Assembly: GCF_947492815.1 (NCBI RefSeq)
Contig: NZ_CANLOB010000018.1
Location: forward strand, 45,186 to 109,185
Length of the DNA: 64,000 bases
DNA from: an uncultured Dokdonia sp.
GTDB taxonomy: Bacteria; Bacteroidota; Bacteroidia; Flavobacteriales; Flavobacteriaceae
Direction of reading: 5' to 3'
A program made the position numbers and the translations under genes. A model generated the notes under the pieces. It searched no databases and had not been told where the DNA came from. It was given only the letters and a program-made list of their open reading frames with translations. How positions within the stretch are numbered: the stretch's first letter is position 1; each line of letters begins with the position of its first letter. Positions 61,636-64,000 of this stretch are shown piece after piece.

Positions 61636-62814
61636 ATGAGTAAAAACGTAGTTATTGTTGCTGCTGCACGTACCCCAATAGGAAGCTTTTTAGGAAGCCT
61701 TTCTTCTGTATCTGCCAGCAAATTAGGAACTGTTGCTATTAAAGGAGCAATGGATAAAATAAATTTAGACCCAGCTTCTGTAAATGAAGTATTAATGGGT
61801 AATGTAGTACAAGCTGGTGTAGGACAAGCTCCTGCAAGACAAGCTGCGATTGGTGCTGGTATTCCAGATACTGTACCATGTACAACTGTAAATAAAGTAT
61901 GTGCTTCAGGAATGAAAGCTGTTATGCTAGGCGCACAGTCTATTATGCTAGGTGATAACGATATCGTAGTTGCTGGTGGAATGGAAAATATGAGCCGTAT
62001 CCCACATTACGTAAACCTACGTAATGGTCATAAGTTTGGTCCACAAACAATGATAGATGGCATGCAAAAAGATGGCCTTGTAGATGCCTATGATGGAAAT
62101 GCAATGGGTGTTTGTGCAGACCAATGTGCGACCGAATATGAATTTTCAAGAGAAGATCAGGATGCATTTGCCATCCAATCATATGAGCGTAGTGCTGCTG
62201 CTTGGGAAGCTGGAAAGTTTGATGATGAAGTAGTCCCTGTTGCGGTACCACAACGTCGTGGAGATGATGTTATTGTAAGCAAGGATGAAGAGTACTCAAA
62301 CGTACGTATGGATAAAATTCCAAAATTACGTCCTGCATTTACAAAAGAAGGAACCGTAACAGCTGCCAATGCTTCTACTATTAATGATGGTGCAGGTGCT
62401 GTGGTGTTAATGAGTGAAGATAAAGCAAAGGAATTAGGTCTTACGCCTCTTTGTGTCATTAAAGGATTTGCAGATGCTGCACACGAACCAGAATGGTTTA
62501 CAACAGCCCCTTCAAAAGCATTACCAAAAGCACTTGCTAAAGCTGGTGTTACACAAGACGAAGTTGATTTCTTCGAATTTAACGAAGCTTTTTCTGTGGT
62601 AGGTCTTGCCAATATGAAAATATTAGGACTTACGGATAAGAATGTAAATGTAAATGGTGGTGCTGTATCACTAGGGCATCCGTTAGGGTGTAGCGGTGTA
62701 CGTATACTAATTACGTTACTCAATGTATTAAAACAAAACAATGGAAAGCTAGGAGCTGCTGTTATATGTAATGGTGGTGGTGGTGCTTCTGCCATCGTAA
62801 TAGAAAATCTATAG
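61636..62814 (+). CDS. Acetyl-CoA C-acyltransferase (thiolase)
   Basis: 392 residues. The nucleophile Cys89 is in TTVNKVCASGMKAV, and the other active-site motifs are NEAFSVVGLAN, NVNGGAVSLGHPLGCSG and AAVICNGGGGASAIVI. It makes or splits acetoacetyl-CoA; sequence fits a biosynthetic or degradative acetyl-CoA acetyltransferase. The NlpC gene starts 19 bases downstream. Confidence 0.94.
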   Translation: MSKNVVIVAAARTPIGSFLGSLSSVSASKLGTVAIKGAMDKINLDPASVNEVLMGNVVQAGVGQAPARQAAIGAGIPDTVPCTTVNKVCASGMKAVMLGAQSIMLGDNDIVVAGGMENMSRIPHYVNLRNGHKFGPQTMIDGMQKDGLVDAYDGNAMGVCADQCATEYEFSREDQDAFAIQSYERSAAAWEAGKFDDEVVPVAVPQRRGDDVIVSKDEEYSNVRMDKIPKLRPAFTKEGTVTAANASTINDGAGAVVLMSEDKAKELGLTPLCVIKGFADAAHEPEWFTTAPSKALPKALAKAGVTQDEVDFFEFNEAFSVVGLANMKILGLTDKNVNVNGGAVSLGHPLGCSGVRILITLLNVLKQNNGKLGAAVICNGGGGASAIVIENL

Positions 62815-62832
62815 TACGACCTCCCTTCCTAT

Positions 62833-63582
62833 ATGAAATACGGCATTTGTCATTTAAGTAGCATCCCTATGCGATTAGAACCTTCTGATCGTAGTGAGAT
62901 GGTGAATCAGCTTCTATATGGAGAGGTCTTCAAGGTACCTGAAAAAAGGAAATCATGGAGTCGTATTCGTTTGGCACATGACAATTATGTAGGATGGATT
63001 GATAATAAACAGTATCAAGAGATCAGTGAAGAGGAATACGCTTTCGCAAAAGCACAAACCCCTTCACTTGTCTCTGATCCTGTACAATTTATATCAGATA
63101 CACACGGGCAATTACAAACCATTCTCTTAGGTACTTCTGTACACACGCTTTCTATATTGAATAGCACCTATGATGGTCCTAGCACCGCAGGCAAAAAAGA
63201 CAAAAGCCTTCTTATAGAAACAGCCTTACAGTATTTAAATACACCCTATTTATGGGGTGGTCGCACGCCTTTTGGTATTGACTGTTCTGGTTTTACACAA
63301 ATGGTTTATAGACTAAATGGGCATCGCCTGTTACGAGATGCCTCTGAACAGGCAACACAAGGAGAGGCTCTAAGTTTTATAGAAGAAAGCGAGCCTGGAG
63401 ATCTTGCCTTTTTTGATAATGATGAAGGTACCATTGTACATGTAGGTTTGATCATGGAAGACAATTATATCATCCACGCTCATGGTGAAGTACGTATAGA
63501 TCGTTTGGATCATTCAGGCATTTATAATGTACACCAAAAGAAACATACGCATAAATTGCGTGTCATTAAGAAGGTAGTATGA
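62833..63582 (+). CDS. NlpC/P60 peptidoglycan endopeptidase with SH3-like domain
   Basis: 249 residues without a clear signal peptide. The N-terminal SH3b-like part (SIPMRLEPSDRSEMVNQLLYGE, SWSRIRLAHDNYVGWID) precedes an NlpC/P60 domain: TPYLWGGRTPFGIDCSGFTQMVY with the catalytic cysteine, GTIVHVGLIMEDNYIIHAHGEVRID with the histidines. Family members cut gamma-D-glutamyl bonds in cell-wall peptides. It may act on recycled fragments in the cytoplasm, since no export signal is seen. A near-copy of the palindrome (CTTTCGCAAAAGC) lies within. Confidence 0.92.
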   Translation: MKYGICHLSSIPMRLEPSDRSEMVNQLLYGEVFKVPEKRKSWSRIRLAHDNYVGWIDNKQYQEISEEEYAFAKAQTPSLVSDPVQFISDTHGQLQTILLGTSVHTLSILNSTYDGPSTAGKKDKSLLIETALQYLNTPYLWGGRTPFGIDCSGFTQMVYRLNGHRLLRDASEQATQGEALSFIEESEPGDLAFFDNDEGTIVHVGLIMEDNYIIHAHGEVRIDRLDHSGIYNVHQKKHTHKLRVIKKVV

Positions 63583-63728
63583 TCTCTTTTCATCACACTG
63601 ATTTATGTACTAAACTCGAGTTTATTTCAGAACTCCACACACAATAATTCCGCTAAACTTTAAGAATCGCTAGTGATGAGATTCTTTCCCTTTGTTCTAT
63701 TCTCTATATTCTTTTTTTAAAATTCCGC

Positions 63729-63738
63729 TTTCGCGAAA
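63729..63738. repeat. Partial palindrome after the NlpC gene
   Basis: CCGCTTTCGCGAAAAGG keeps the core TTTCGCGAAA. The 320 bases between the NlpC stop and the possible insertion-sequence end contain no other clear feature. Confidence 0.55.
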
Positions 63739-63905
63739 AGGGATCAAGGTTAAATACCATATGTTGAATCCTAAAATTGAATACTTTATATCTCGTTTGT
63801 CCAACATCCTTTTATTGTTTCCTATATCTTGATGTATAAAACCTTTCGACAACCTCCTTTTTGTAGTTATGTGTCTTAGGGTTAAAAACTATTGCTAACC
63901 TACTG

Positions 63906-64000
63906 TGTAGGCTTCCCTAAAAATGTAGGCTTCCCTAAAAATAGGACAGTTTAAAATTCGAATTTACTAACTTTAAATTCAAACTGTCACAATGAAAAGC
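63906..64000 (+). mobile_element. Possible left end of an IS3-like insertion sequence
   Basis: An 18-bp sequence, TGTAGGCTTCCCTAAAAA, occurs twice in tandem (63906-63923 and 63924-63941) and is followed by TAGGACAG, a pattern resembling IS3-family terminal repeats beginning TGTAG.CTTCCC. A further inverted pair, GACAGTTT (63945) and AAACTGTC (63981), precedes an ATG at 63992 (MKS...), a possible first transposase ORF. The window ends before this can be tested. Confidence 0.4.

Overview
The window looks like chromosome of a marine-type Flavobacteriaceae (Bacteroidota). The DNA is AT-rich, several promoters fit the Bacteroidota -7 consensus TAnnTTTG, and the gene content is typical: a type IX secretion tail on an M28 peptidase, bacillithiol synthase BshA, a large TamB next to TsaD, a fused E1 alpha/beta 2-oxoacid dehydrogenase, and a GlnK-Amt pair behind a porin. 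A palindrome, GCTTTCGCGAAAGC, recurs through the whole window, mostly between genes but also inside five genes. No rRNA or tRNA gene was recognised.

Layout: 1-2.6 kb holds nitrogen uptake (partial porin, P-II, ammonium transporter). 2.9-5.5 kb is PEP carboxylase. 5.86-14.66 kb is a dense defence island, all on the minus strand. Read in the direction of transcription it contains a caspase-like protease, a 117-aa unknown protein, a TIR protein, a Cap15-type 2TM/beta-barrel effector, a cGAS/DncV-like nucleotidyltransferase (CD-NTase), an E2-like protein, a second Cap15 paralogue, a Cas13b-like RNA-guided nuclease with two RX4H HEPN motifs, and a 7-repeat CRISPR array. 15.0-17.8 kb is a NarL/LuxR-type two-component system. 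17.9-18.1 kb holds a tiny acidic ORF. 18.2-33.4 kb carries metabolic and envelope genes: a D-2-hydroxyacid dehydrogenase, bshA, a GH3/beta-lactamase fusion, a secreted M28 peptidase, an Fe-S electron-transfer cluster, an MCE protein and an amidase. 33.6-46.8 kb holds lptD, ridA, a BadF-type kinase, gapA-pfkA, a double-glycine leader peptide, tamB, tsaD and rsmE. 47-63.6 kb holds a membrane protein of unknown function, uvrA, a LOG protein, a degenerate M1-like/beta-barrel protein, the fused E1, an ATPase/arrestin-like pair, a 7TM-HD phosphodiesterase, a thiolase and an NlpC/P60 protein. The last 100 bases look like the left end of an insertion sequence.

The part most worth study is the defence island. 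Three recognisable immune modules lie head to tail with gaps from overlaps to about 100 bases: TIR plus caspase (Thoeris type IV-like), type II-short CBASS with two Cap15 effectors, and type VI-B CRISPR-Cas13. They may be one transcription unit. Upstream of it lie a solitary, diverged copy of the CRISPR repeat, a cluster of ACTCTATTTT boxes, and a roughly 50-bp element that recurs upstream of the small acidic ORF on the far side of the two-component system. The two array repeats farthest from cas13b differ greatly in sequence but keep the predicted stem through paired changes. Together this suggests a coordinated, layered abortive-infection locus with RNA-guided, cyclic-nucleotide and NAD-derived signalling arms. 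Domain content, spacing and repeats are seen in the sequence; the functional coupling is inference.
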